Below are positions 44,994 to 53,788 of a stretch of 64,000 nucleotides of DNA, in pieces. The first letter of the stretch is position 1. Every line of letters starts with the position of its first letter. The translations under genes and the position numbers were made by a program. The DNA comes from Clostridium carboxidivorans P7. Lineage in GTDB: Bacteria > Bacillota > Clostridia > Clostridiales > Clostridiaceae. The notes beneath the pieces were generated by a model, which worked only from the letters and a program-made list of their open reading frames with translations, searched no databases and was not told the origin of the DNA. The DNA lies in assembly GCF_001038625.1 (NCBI RefSeq), contig NZ_CP011803.1, positions 2,976,001 through 3,040,000 of the forward strand, in the 5' to 3' direction.

Positions 44994-46142
44994 TTATATA
45001 TTTTTTGATTTATTTAATGCTTTTTCTATATCCTGTACTAAGTCCTTCTTATTTTCAATTCCTACAGACAATCTAATCAGGTTATCTACTATTCCTACTT
45101 TTTGTCTTATTTCAGCAGGTATTGAAGCATGTGTCATAGTAGCAGGATGAGATATTAAGGATTCTACTCCTCCCAAGCTTTCTCCTAAAGTTATAAGCTC
45201 TACACCTTTAAAAAATTCATTTATATTAAAGCTTTCTTTTAACACAAAAGATATTATAGCTCCTGCTCCATTTGCTTGTTTTTTATGAATTTCATAACCT
45301 GGATGATCTTCAAGTCCTGGATAATAGACCTTTTCTACTGCTGGATGATTTTTTAAGAATTCTGCTAAATATCTTGCATTTTCAATATGTCTGTCCATTC
45401 TTACTGATAATGTCTTTATTCCCCTTATCAAAAGCCATGAGTCAAATGGGTTCAACACCCCTCCTGTAGAGTTTTGGATAAAATGAAGTTTCTCAGCTAA
45501 TTCCTTACTGTTTACTACAGCAAGTCCAGCCACCAAATCACTGTGTCCTCCCAAATATTTCGTTGCACTATGAACTACTATATCAGCTCCTAGCTCTATT
45601 GGTTTTTGAAGATATGGCGTCATGAAAGTATTATCTACAATAGTTAATATTCCATGATTCTTAGCTATACCAGCTATCTTCTTTATATCTGTTATGGTCA
45701 TAAGTGGGTTTGTTGGTGTTTCTATAAATATAGCTTTAACATTATCTGTAACTTTTTCCTCCACAAGCTTTTCATTACTTGTGTCTACAAGTTCATATTC
45801 AAGATTAAAATTTTTAAATACCTTATCTAAAACTCTAAAGCTTCCTCCATATACATTATCTGATATTAAAACTTTATCTCCACTCTTAAAAAGCATTAAA
45901 GCTGCTGTTATTGCTGCCATTCCAGAGGCAAATGCATAACCTGCATAACCTCCTTCTAAATCTGAAATAAGTTTTTCTAGTGCATATCTTGTTGGATTAC
46001 CTGTTCTTGAGTATTCATATCCACTATTTACTCCCAATTCTGACTGTCTGTACGTAGATGTTTGATAAATAGGCACATTTACAGCACCTGTAGTTTTATC
46101 TCCATCCACACCTCCATGTATTAATAATGATTCAATATCCAT
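44994..46142 (-). CDS. mccB: Cystathionine gamma-lyase / homocysteine gamma-lyase
   Basis: 382 residues of the Cys/Met metabolism PLP family: YSRTGNPTRYALEKLI, FASGMAAI, FIETPTNPLM, the PLP Lys in VHSATKYLGGHSD (about 195), and SLGGVESLISHPATMTHA. It probably splits cystathionine (made by the MccA-like enzyme) into cysteine, 2-oxobutyrate and ammonia. It lies 3 bases downstream of the methyltransferase gene. Beta-lyase or gamma-synthase activity cannot be excluded from sequence alone. Confidence 0.88.
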   Translation of the reverse strand: MDIESLLIHGGVDGDKTTGAVNVPIYQTSTYRQSELGVNSGYEYSRTGNPTRYALEKLISDLEGGYAGYAFASGMAAITAALMLFKSGDKVLISDNVYGGSFRVLDKVFKNFNLEYELVDTSNEKLVEEKVTDNVKAIFIETPTNPLMTITDIKKIAGIAKNHGILTIVDNTFMTPYLQKPIELGADIVVHSATKYLGGHSDLVAGLAVVNSKELAEKLHFIQNSTGGVLNPFDSWLLIRGIKTLSVRMDRHIENARYLAEFLKNHPAVEKVYYPGLEDHPGYEIHKKQANGAGAIISFVLKESFNINEFFKGVELITLGESLGGVESLISHPATMTHASIPAEIRQKVGIVDNLIRLSVGIENKKDLVQDIEKALNKSKNI

Positions 46143-46145
46143 TTT

Positions 46146-46775
46146 TTATTCCTCCTTAATTCCTTTTGCTACAAATATTCCTGTTTCTGTATATTCTCCT
46201 TTACTTGAATAGCCTTTACATTTAAGTTCTGTACTGTTTACTTGAACTTGACTAAAGCCAGCTTCCTTAAGCCAGCTCTTTATTTGTTCATGTGAAAAAC
46301 CAAGCCACTCATCATGCATTTCTGTTCTAGCCCACTCTCCATTGTGCTCCTCTACATCTGTTATAACTACTGCTCCATCCTTTTTAAGCACCCTAAACAT
46401 TTCTTCTATTGCTTTTTTTGCATCAAATATATGATGTAAAGCCATATTTATAAAAACTCTATCTATTGATTTATCAAACAAAGGCAAGTTCTCCATAGAA
46501 CCACTAATAGGATATATATCTTTTAAGCCTTTTTTTGAAGCTGTACTATGCAATTCTTTAAGCATATTTTTAGAGTTATCTATTGAAAAAACAATTTTAG
46601 CTTTCTCCAGTAATGCTAATGATATAAAACCTGTGCCACACCCTAAATCTGCACATATTTTATCTTTTATATCAAATTGAGAAAGTGCTGTGTATTTTAG
46701 CTTTTCTTCAAAATACTCCTCTCTTATCACATTCCATTGATTTGCTATTGAATTAAAATACTCTACAGAATTCAT
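46146..46775 (-). CDS. Class I SAM-dependent methyltransferase, YrrT-like
   Basis: 209 residues with a Rossmann methyltransferase fold: ADLGCGTGFISL (motif I, residues about 42-53), FSIDNSKNML, FDKSIDRVFINMALHHI and EMFRVLKKDGAVVITD. It heads the operon with mccB and mccA, the place of yrrT in Bacillus subtilis; the nucleosidase gene mtnN found there is missing here. Substrate unknown. Made only when tRNA-Cys is uncharged, so it likely feeds SAM-derived sulfur into the homocysteine-to-cysteine route. Confidence 0.82.
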   Translation of the reverse strand: MNSVEYFNSIANQWNVIREEYFEEKLKYTALSQFDIKDKICADLGCGTGFISLALLEKAKIVFSIDNSKNMLKELHSTASKKGLKDIYPISGSMENLPLFDKSIDRVFINMALHHIFDAKKAIEEMFRVLKKDGAVVITDVEEHNGEWARTEMHDEWLGFSHEQIKSWLKEAGFSQVQVNSTELKCKGYSSKGEYTETGIFVAKGIKEE

Positions 46776-46814
46776 GACAATCCTCCTAATTTTAATAATT
46801 TAATATATTTTTGG

Positions 46815-47118
46815 ACACAAAAAACTCCCGCCTCAATACAGAGGCAGAAGTTAACTTCCACGGTTCCACTCTGTTTATTATGCATCAAAAATAGAATACA
46901 TAACAACTCATAAATATTGGTACAATAATACCTCAACGCTTTAATGGGCGTACCCACTGAAGTCTACTAAATTTCGATTCAGGGCTCCGAGATGCATTTC
47001 AGTTAACTTTCACTCAAAATCTCTTACACCCAATGGAGATTTCTCTCTGTCAGCTTCCATTTACTTACTTCTTCTCATCTTTACTTTTCCTACTATTCCT
47101 ATATGTTTTTCTCATTGA
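46815..47118 (-). promoter_or_regulatory. T-box riboswitch, tRNA-Cys specific
   Basis: T-box AGAGTGGAACCGTGG (46855-46874 region) with terminator hairpin ACTTCTGCCTC / GAGGCGGGAGT plus U-run (46818-46853). The specifier loop reads GAA-a-TGC-A with TGC (Cys) at 46994-46996. TGGA would pair with the U-discriminator end of tRNA-Cys, an independent match. It should let the yrrT-mccB-mccA-like operon be read when cysteine is scarce. Confidence 0.93.
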
Positions 47119-47122
47119 TATT

Positions 47123-47151
47123 ATTATATATACTATTTATTAGTATGTCAA
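47123..47151 (-). promoter_or_regulatory. Promoter of the cysteine T-box operon
   Basis: TTGACA (47146-47151) and TATAAT (47123-47128), 17-base spacer, minus strand. Confidence 0.85.
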
Positions 47152-47197
47152 TAGGAAAAGTAATATTTATCACTTTCCCTTGCTAAAGTCCTGTATA

Positions 47198-47659
47198 CTA
47201 TTCTTGACAGACATCAACCCATTCAGCATTAGTAAACTCTTGAATGTTTTCCGGTGATATCTTAAGCGCAGTTGTTCTTGAACCTGCTGCTGGATAAACA
47301 AAATCGAAATCTTTTATAGATACATCTATGTATATATCTAAAGGATTTTTCAAGCCAAATGGACACACCCCTCCAACTGGATGTCCTGTTATTTCTTCTA
47401 CTTCATTTAAACCAAGCATTTTAGCTTTTGTTTTAAAATAAGTTCTAAATTTTTTATTGTCTATTCTGGCATCACCACGAGTTACAACTAATATATCCTT
47501 TTCTTTTAATTTAAATGCTAGTGTTTTAGCAATAAACTTAGCTTCAACACCTATAACCTGAGCAGCAAGATCTACTGTAGCTCCACTATCCTCCAATTCA
47601 AATACTGGATCTTCTTGATTCCTCTCTTTAAAAAAATTTCTCACACTTTCTACACTCAT
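47198..47659 (-). CDS. YbaK/EbsC-family aminoacyl-tRNA deacylase
   Basis: 153 residues with the YbaK/ProX editing fold: VIGVEAKFIAKTLAFK with the conserved Lys45, VVTRGDARIDNKKFRTYF, and GHPVGGVCPFGLKN. It should hydrolyse mischarged tRNA in trans, most likely Cys-tRNA-Pro or a related thiol amino acid. Second gene of an S-box operon after the YezD microprotein, 59 bases downstream of it. Closer to the family consensus than the paralog at 38886-39371. Confidence 0.87.
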   Translation of the reverse strand: MSVESVRNFFKERNQEDPVFELEDSGATVDLAAQVIGVEAKFIAKTLAFKLKEKDILVVTRGDARIDNKKFRTYFKTKAKMLGLNEVEEITGHPVGGVCPFGLKNPLDIYIDVSIKDFDFVYPAAGSRTTALKISPENIQEFTNAEWVDVCQE

Positions 47660-47718
47660 TCTTGTATCCTCCTCTTTATATTTTAAAAGTTAAAAATAAA
47701 ATTTGTTCAATTCCTAAT

Positions 47719-47877
47719 CTACACTAGTCTCACCTTTTCATTTTTTTCTATTTGTACCACTACCCCATCCTGAATAACTAAAATTACAGAACCATATTTA
47801 ACAGTTTTCAACATTTCTAAAAGTTTATTTAAATTTTCTTCTGAAATAACAGCTTTACCTCTACTATTATTTGTCAT
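47719..47877 (-). CDS. YezD-family (DUF2292) microprotein, second copy
   Basis: 52 residues with an ATG start behind GGAGGGGG. Core NLNKLLEMLKTVKYGSVILV, then IQDGVVVQIEKNEK; only the N-terminal dozen residues differ much from the copy at 40501-40659. First gene after S-box 6 and followed by ybaK. Function unknown. Confidence 0.85.
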   Translation of the reverse strand: MTNNSRGKAVISEENLNKLLEMLKTVKYGSVILVIQDGVVVQIEKNEKVRLV

Positions 47878-47913
47878 ATTACCCCCTCCACTTTAATCTC
47901 AATACTTGGAAAT

Positions 47914-47946
47914 AAAAAACCTCTTCTACAAAAGAAGAGGTTTTAA
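47914..47946 (-). terminator. S-box 6 terminator
   Basis: Hairpin AAAACCTCTTC / GAAGAGGTTTT with U-run on the minus strand. Confidence 0.9.
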
Positions 47947-47967
47947 TGCATTATAAATACTACTCTT

Positions 47968-48069
47968 CTTATCTCTCAAAAATAATTTTGTTGGATTTGG
48001 CACAGTATTCTAAAAAAGAATCCGCTGCCGAGGCTTCAAAGGGCCAATCCCTCCACCTCTCTTGATAAG
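47968..48069 (-). promoter_or_regulatory. SAM-I riboswitch, divergent core (S-box 6)
   Basis: CTTATCAAGAGAGG ... GAGATAAG frame the element on the minus strand with GGGATTGGCCC. The core is unusual: CTCGGCAGCGG stands where GGCAACC is expected and GTGCCAAATCC where GGTGCTAATTCC is usual, and P3 pairs poorly unless shifted by one base. It may bind SAM weakly, bind a related ligand, or be decaying. It precedes yezD and ybaK. Confidence 0.8.
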
Positions 48070-48135
48070 AATATATCATATTAAGTTTTCAAATTTTTCT
48101 TAGATATTTCATACTATTCGTATATGTTATATACA

Positions 48136-48164
48136 ATTATATTAGTCATATTTTACTATGTCAA
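48136..48164 (-). promoter_or_regulatory. Promoter of S-box 6
   Basis: TTGACA (48159-48164) and TATAAT (48136-48141), 17-base spacer, minus strand. Confidence 0.85.
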
Positions 48165-48282
48165 TATTTAATTTATAAATTTTTTAATATGAGATTGGGA
48201 TCCATATCTAACCTATTCTATTAAATTTGTGGTTTATCTAGTCAATCAATAGAAATCAATATAATTTATTTTAAATTAACTA

Positions 48283-48311
48283 TTGACAAGCAAATTTAAA
48301 GACTGTATACT
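48283..48311 (+). promoter_or_regulatory. Promoter of S-box 7 / metY
   Basis: TTGACA (48283-48288) and TATACT (48306-48311), 17-base spacer, plus strand. Together with the divergent S-box 6 promoter it fills the 48070-48386 gap. Confidence 0.85.
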
Positions 48312-48386
48312 TTGTAACAACGAAAGCAAACAATGCTAATTACTTATAAATTTGAGAATTATTGTTTAAAATAAAATACGGAACTT

Positions 48387-48490
48387 CTTATCCAGAGTGG
48401 CGGAGGGACTGGCCCTGTGAAGCCCGACAACCAGCATTTTTCATTTGAATGTATGGTGTTAATTCCAGCAGGTAAAACCTGAAAGATGAG
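48387..48490 (+). promoter_or_regulatory. SAM-I riboswitch (S-box 7)
   Basis: CTTATCCAGAGTGG ... GAAAGATGAG with GGGACTGGCCC, CCCGACAACC and GGTGTTAATTCC on the plus strand. The only plus-strand S-box in the window; it controls the O-acetylhomoserine sulfhydrylase gene. Confidence 0.95.
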
Positions 48491-48501
48491 AAGCATGAAG
48501 A

Positions 48502-48542
48502 AAAATCTTCTTGTAACTTATCTTACGAGAAGATTTTTTATT
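48502..48542 (+). terminator. S-box 7 terminator
   Basis: Hairpin AAATCTTCTTGT / ACGAGAAGATTT followed by a T-run. Confidence 0.88.
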
Positions 48543-48588
48543 TTGCCAGGTTATGGAAGTTTCGTTTTTAAATATATTTAATATTTAG

Positions 48589-49884
<1,296 letters not shown>

Positions 49885-49896
49885 ATAAGAACTAAT

Positions 49897-49938
49897 ATAC
49901 ATCTCCTTTGCAGTTTTTCTGAGGTGATGTATTTTTTT
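49897..49938 (+). terminator. Terminator after metY
   Basis: Hairpin ATACATCTCC / GAGGTGATGTAT with a T-run. Confidence 0.85.
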
Positions 49939-50077
49939 AGAAGGAAAAGATATAGAACTGGAAGTATGAATGAAACCATAAATAAAGATACATAATCTAT
50001 ACTATAATATTGTTATATTTATAGACAACTTTTTCATATACAAAAGCTCCCTCTAAACCTAAGAATTACTTTATATA

Positions 50078-50105
50078 AAAGCTATTGCTAAAAAGCAATA
50101 GCTTT
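50078..50105 (-). terminator. Terminator of the purine-degradation operon
   Basis: Hairpin AAAGCTATTGCT / AGCAATAGCTTT followed by U-rich sequence on the minus strand, right after the 31-codon ORF at the operon's end. Confidence 0.8.
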
Positions 50106-50108
50106 AGT

Positions 50109-50204
50109 TCACCACGTCTTGATATATAAATACTTTCCAATGGGCTTATCTTCAATAATCTTTCCATTGTATATGACCTTATTTTCTCTAAAAAAGGCAT
50201 GCAT
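50109..50204 (-). pseudogene. 31-codon ORF, possible remnant of a hydantoinase (hyuA) 3' end
   Basis: The ATG overlaps the arcC stop (TGATG), so it can be translated by coupling. The product ends VIYNGKIIEDKPIGKYLYIKTW, which resembles in layout the C-terminal tail of dihydropyrimidinase/hydantoinase proteins (NGK ... P.GKYL). Uric acid clusters normally carry hyuA, and none is seen in this window, so this may be what is left after a deletion. The call rests on a short pattern only; it could be a chance ORF. Confidence 0.4.
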
Positions 50205-51163
50205 CACTCTTCCCTTTTGTTTAAAGTAATAACTGTCCCTGTTTTACCTTCTAAGGCATCTTCACCTTTATAAAGTGATGTAATTATGGATTTGTGGGAA
50301 GGGTTTGCCTTTGCAAACATAAGTGCTGCTCTCACCTTTGGAAGCATTGATCCTGGAGCAAAGTGACCTTCTTCAATATACTTTTCTGCCTCTGCCACTG
50401 TAATATGGTCAAGATCTATTTGATTGGCTTTTTTAAAGTTAAGTGATACTTTTTCAACTTCTGTTAATATCATGAAAATATCTGCATTAACATCTTCCGC
50501 AAGTCTTTCAGCTGCAAGATCTTTATCTATAACTGCTGCAACACCTTCTAATGATCCATCTTCTTTTTCAACAACAGGAATACTGCCACCTCCAGCTGCT
50601 ACGCAAATAGTAGAATCCCACAGCACTTTAATTGCTGGGAGTTCAACTATTTTCTTTGGAGAAGGTGATGCTACTACTCTCCTCCATCCCCTTCCAGAAT
50701 CCTCTTGCATTACATAACCTTTTTCTTTTTTTATCTTTTCCGCCTCTTCTTCACTATAAAAAGTGCCTATGGGTTTAGTTGGATTTTTAAATGCAAGGTC
50801 ATTTTTATCAACTACTGCCTGGGTTATAAGAGTTACTACAGGCACTTTCTTTTTTCTCTTATCCAGTGCCTTTCTCAGTGACTGCTGAATATGATATCCT
50901 ATATATCCCTGACTCATAGCACTGCATACATCAAGAGGCATAACTGGTGTAACACTATTAGCAGCCTCAGACGCAAGTAAAATTCTTCCCACTTGGGGAC
51001 CATTTCCATGAACTATTAAAAGCTCATACCCCTTACAGCTTATATCTGCAATATATTCACAAGTTTTTTTTATCACTTTCAATTGTGCCTCAGCTGTAGC
51101 TGGAGTATTAGGTTCTTGGAGTGCATTTCCACCTAACGCTATAACCAGTTTACAAAATCCCAT
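50204..51163 (-). CDS. arcC: Carbamate kinase
   Basis: 319 residues. ALGGNALQEPN at the N-terminus, VHGNGPQVGRIL near 55, and the ATP site regions KDLAAERLAEDVNADIFMILTEVE and GSMLPKVRAAL are amino acid kinase/carbamate kinase marks. It converts carbamoyl phosphate and ADP to ATP and carbamate. In this cluster the carbamoyl phosphate would come from the YgeW carbamoyltransferase, so it is the energy-saving step of purine breakdown. It lies 18 bases after ygeY. Confidence 0.94.
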   Translation of the reverse strand: MGFCKLVIALGGNALQEPNTPATAEAQLKVIKKTCEYIADISCKGYELLIVHGNGPQVGRILLASEAANSVTPVMPLDVCSAMSQGYIGYHIQQSLRKALDKRKKKVPVVTLITQAVVDKNDLAFKNPTKPIGTFYSEEEAEKIKKEKGYVMQEDSGRGWRRVVASPSPKKIVELPAIKVLWDSTICVAAGGGSIPVVEKEDGSLEGVAAVIDKDLAAERLAEDVNADIFMILTEVEKVSLNFKKANQIDLDHITVAEAEKYIEEGHFAPGSMLPKVRAALMFAKANPSHKSIITSLYKGEDALEGKTGTVITLNKREE

Positions 51164-51181
51164 TGTGATTCCTCCGTATAA

Positions 51182-52402
51182 TTACTTATTTACATAATCT
51201 GTTACATAGGATAATGAAATAAGTGCATACATTGCTGCACATTTGACTAATTCATTTTTCCAGGTCTTTTCATTAGGAGCATGAGCTTGGTCTTCGTGGC
51301 CTGGTCCAAAGCCTATACATGGTATTTTATATCTTCCCATAATGGAAACTGCATTTGTAGAAAATGTCCATTTATCTACCTTTGGTTCACTCTTAAATAA
51401 ATCTTTATAACAGCTTATAACATTTTGGCACACTTTATGATCTTCAGGCAGTACCCAGGTTGGGAAGAAACATTCTGTAGGATATTTTAATCCTGTATAG
51501 GAAGGTCTTTCATAAGTGTACATTTCAACCTCAGCTCCTGCAGCTTTAACTGATGGTAAATTTTTAATTTGCTCAATTGCATATTCCCAGCTTTCACCAT
51601 CAGTAAGCCTTCTGTCAATGGAAATACTGCACCCATCTGCTACAGCACATCTTGAAGGTGATGAGAAAAAGATTTCAGATACAGTTAATGTACCTTTTCC
51701 TAAAAACTTATCATCAATCAATCTTTCATTTAATTCCTTTAACTCATTTAATATAGGTGCCATTTTAAAAATTGCATTATCTCCTCTTTCTGGTGCAGAT
51801 CCATGGCAGCTAACACCGTGAGTTGTAACTTTTATTTCCATCCTTCCTCTATGTCCTCTATATATATTCAATGAAGTTGGTTCTGTGATAACTACAAATT
51901 CTGGTCTTACCTTATCTTCATTGATTATATACTGCCAGCAAAGTCCATCACAATCTTCTTCTTGAATAGTACCTGTTACTACTAATGTATAATCTCCTTC
52001 AAGACCAAGATCTTTAATTATCTTACCTGCATAGACCATAGAAGCCATTCCACCTTCCTGATCTGATACACCTCTTCCTAAAATCACTTGATCATCCTCA
52101 CAGCCTTCATAAGGATCATATTTCCACAGATTCCTATCCCCTATACCTACTGTGTCTATATGAGCATCCATAGCAATAAGGTGTTTTCCATGTCCTATAT
52201 ATCCAAGTACATTACCCATTGGATCTATTTCTACCTTATCAAAGCCTACTTTTTCCATTTCCTCTTTTATTCTCAATATAACTTTTTTCTCGCCACAGCT
52301 TTCACTTGGAATTGCAGCCATATCCCTTAAAAACTTGGATATTTCAGGTTTATATTTTTCTGCCAGCTCCAATATTTTTTGTTTATTTAAATCTAATGTC
52401 AT
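51182..52402 (-). CDS. ygeY: YgeY-type M20 metallohydrolase
   Basis: 406 residues of the M20 peptidase/deacylase family: metal ligands in [25 protein letters not shown] and [11 protein letters not shown] (catalytic Glu and metal Glu), plus [17 protein letters not shown] in the lid domain. YgeY belongs to the conserved anaerobic purine (selenium-linked) cluster and acts on an open-ring intermediate. It sits between ssnA and arcC, 26 and 18 bases away, so it is co-transcribed. Confidence 0.92.
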   Translation of the reverse strand: MTLDLNKQKILELAEKYKPEISKFLRDMAAIPSESCGEKKVILRIKEEMEKVGFDKVEIDPMGNVLGYIGHGKHLIAMDAHIDTVGIGDRNLWKYDPYEGCEDDQVILGRGVSDQEGGMASMVYAGKIIKDLGLEGDYTLVVTGTIQEEDCDGLCWQYIINEDKVRPEFVVITEPTSLNIYRGHRGRMEIKVTTHGVSCHGSAPERGDNAIFKMAPILNELKELNERLIDDKFLGKGTLTVSEIFFSSPSRCAVADGCSISIDRRLTDGESWEYAIEQIKNLPSVKAAGAEVEMYTYERPSYTGLKYPTECFFPTWVLPEDHKVCQNVISCYKDLFKSEPKVDKWTFSTNAVSIMGRYKIPCIGFGPGHEDQAHAPNEKTWKNELVKCAAMYALISLSYVTDYVNK

Positions 52403-52428
52403 TTAAAATCCCCCCATTTTAACTATAT

Positions 52429-53757
52429 TTAAAAACGCTTCCACAGGCCTTGTGCCAGTTCCCTGCTTCTTGCCATAATTCTCTCTTCATCAATGCCTAC
52501 AAGTTTCCTGTCTTCCATAATAACTCTACCATTTATAATGGTTGTATCTACACAACGTCCATTAATACCAAATAATAAATGCGAATTAATATTGCTTTCG
52601 TTTATTGGTGTAGGTGAATCGTAGTCTACAATAATTATATCTGCCAGTGCTCCTTCTTTTAAAATTCCAATTTTTCCGTCAATAAATCTTTCAACAATGT
52701 TTCTATTATTATAGAAAAACATTTGTGGAATTTCAGTCCAAGCTACTGTAGAATCTTCAAAAGCATGTTTGTGAATAATATTTCCTACTTTGTAAGATTC
52801 CATCATATCTGCAGTATAACCATCTGTACCAAGCCCCAATAAAATTCCTTTCTTGTACATTTTCAGTACAGGAGATACACCTACAGCATTGCCCATATTT
52901 GATTCAGGATTGTGAACCACTATTGTATTTTTCTCTTTAATCAGATCCATTTCCTCATCTGAAACATGAATACAGTGAACTAAAATTGTCTTATCTGAAA
53001 GTGCTCCTGCATCATACCATCTCTGTACAATACCTTTGCCATACTTTTCTTTAGTAATCTGCAAATCCTGTATACCTTCCCCTGTATGAACGTGAAAACC
53101 CGTATTTAAATTTTCAATAGCATCCATGCATTTTTCCAAGGTTTTATCTGAAATTGTCATAGAAGCATGAAGTCCAAACATACCTTTAATCATGTCGTCT
53201 TTTTTTTCATTACAATACTTAATAAACTCTACATTTTCAGCAATACCTTCATCAGCAATTTTTTCTCCATCCCTATCTGAAGTTTCATAACATAAACTAC
53301 TGCGGATACCTATCTTTTCTGCAGCCTCAGCTATTTTAAATAAACTTCCTTTAACTGAATAAGCACTTGCATGATGATCAAAAGCAGTTGTAACACCGTT
53401 TTTAACTTGGTCAATCATTGGTACAATAGCACTATAATATATGTCTTCTGGAGTTAATACCTTGTCGAGTCTCCACCATAGTCCTGTAAGTATATCCATA
53501 AGGTTTTTTGCTGGAGGACTGTCATTTGCCATTCCTCTGGCAAAAGTGCTGTAATAATGCATATGAGTATTGATAAATCCTGGCATAATAAGCTTATTCT
53601 TTGCATCAATAAATCTTGCATCTTTATATTTTTTCTTTAATGCTTCAGTTGAACCAATTTCAATAATTTTATTTTCTCTTACAGCAATACATCCATCATC
53701 AATAATGGGTCTAGCATCATCTCTAGTAATAAGCTTGCCATTTCCTATTAATAACAT
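52429..53757 (-). CDS. ssnA: SsnA-type amidohydrolase
   Basis: 442 residues with the metal-dependent amidohydrolase fold: N-terminal beta-sandwich, HMHYYSTFARGM near 66, HVHTGEG, LVHCIHVSDEEM, and GTDGYTADM with the metal Asp. SsnA proteins of the purine cluster are thought to be aminohydrolases acting on purine-derived rings. Lies between ygfK and ygeY in one operon. Confidence 0.92.
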   Translation of the reverse strand: MLLIGNGKLITRDDARPIIDDGCIAVRENKIIEIGSTEALKKKYKDARFIDAKNKLIMPGFINTHMHYYSTFARGMANDSPPAKNLMDILTGLWWRLDKVLTPEDIYYSAIVPMIDQVKNGVTTAFDHHASAYSVKGSLFKIAEAAEKIGIRSSLCYETSDRDGEKIADEGIAENVEFIKYCNEKKDDMIKGMFGLHASMTISDKTLEKCMDAIENLNTGFHVHTGEGIQDLQITKEKYGKGIVQRWYDAGALSDKTILVHCIHVSDEEMDLIKEKNTIVVHNPESNMGNAVGVSPVLKMYKKGILLGLGTDGYTADMMESYKVGNIIHKHAFEDSTVAWTEIPQMFFYNNRNIVERFIDGKIGILKEGALADIIIVDYDSPTPINESNINSHLLFGINGRCVDTTIINGRVIMEDRKLVGIDEERIMARSRELAQGLWKRF

Positions 53758-53788
53758 ATATTTCCCCCCATTTGTTTTAAATGTTAAA

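Noticed and set aside
46772..46957. Minus-strand 61-codon ORF before the methyltransferase gene
   Set aside because: It runs through the cysteine T-box and its terminator, so it is leader RNA rather than a gene.
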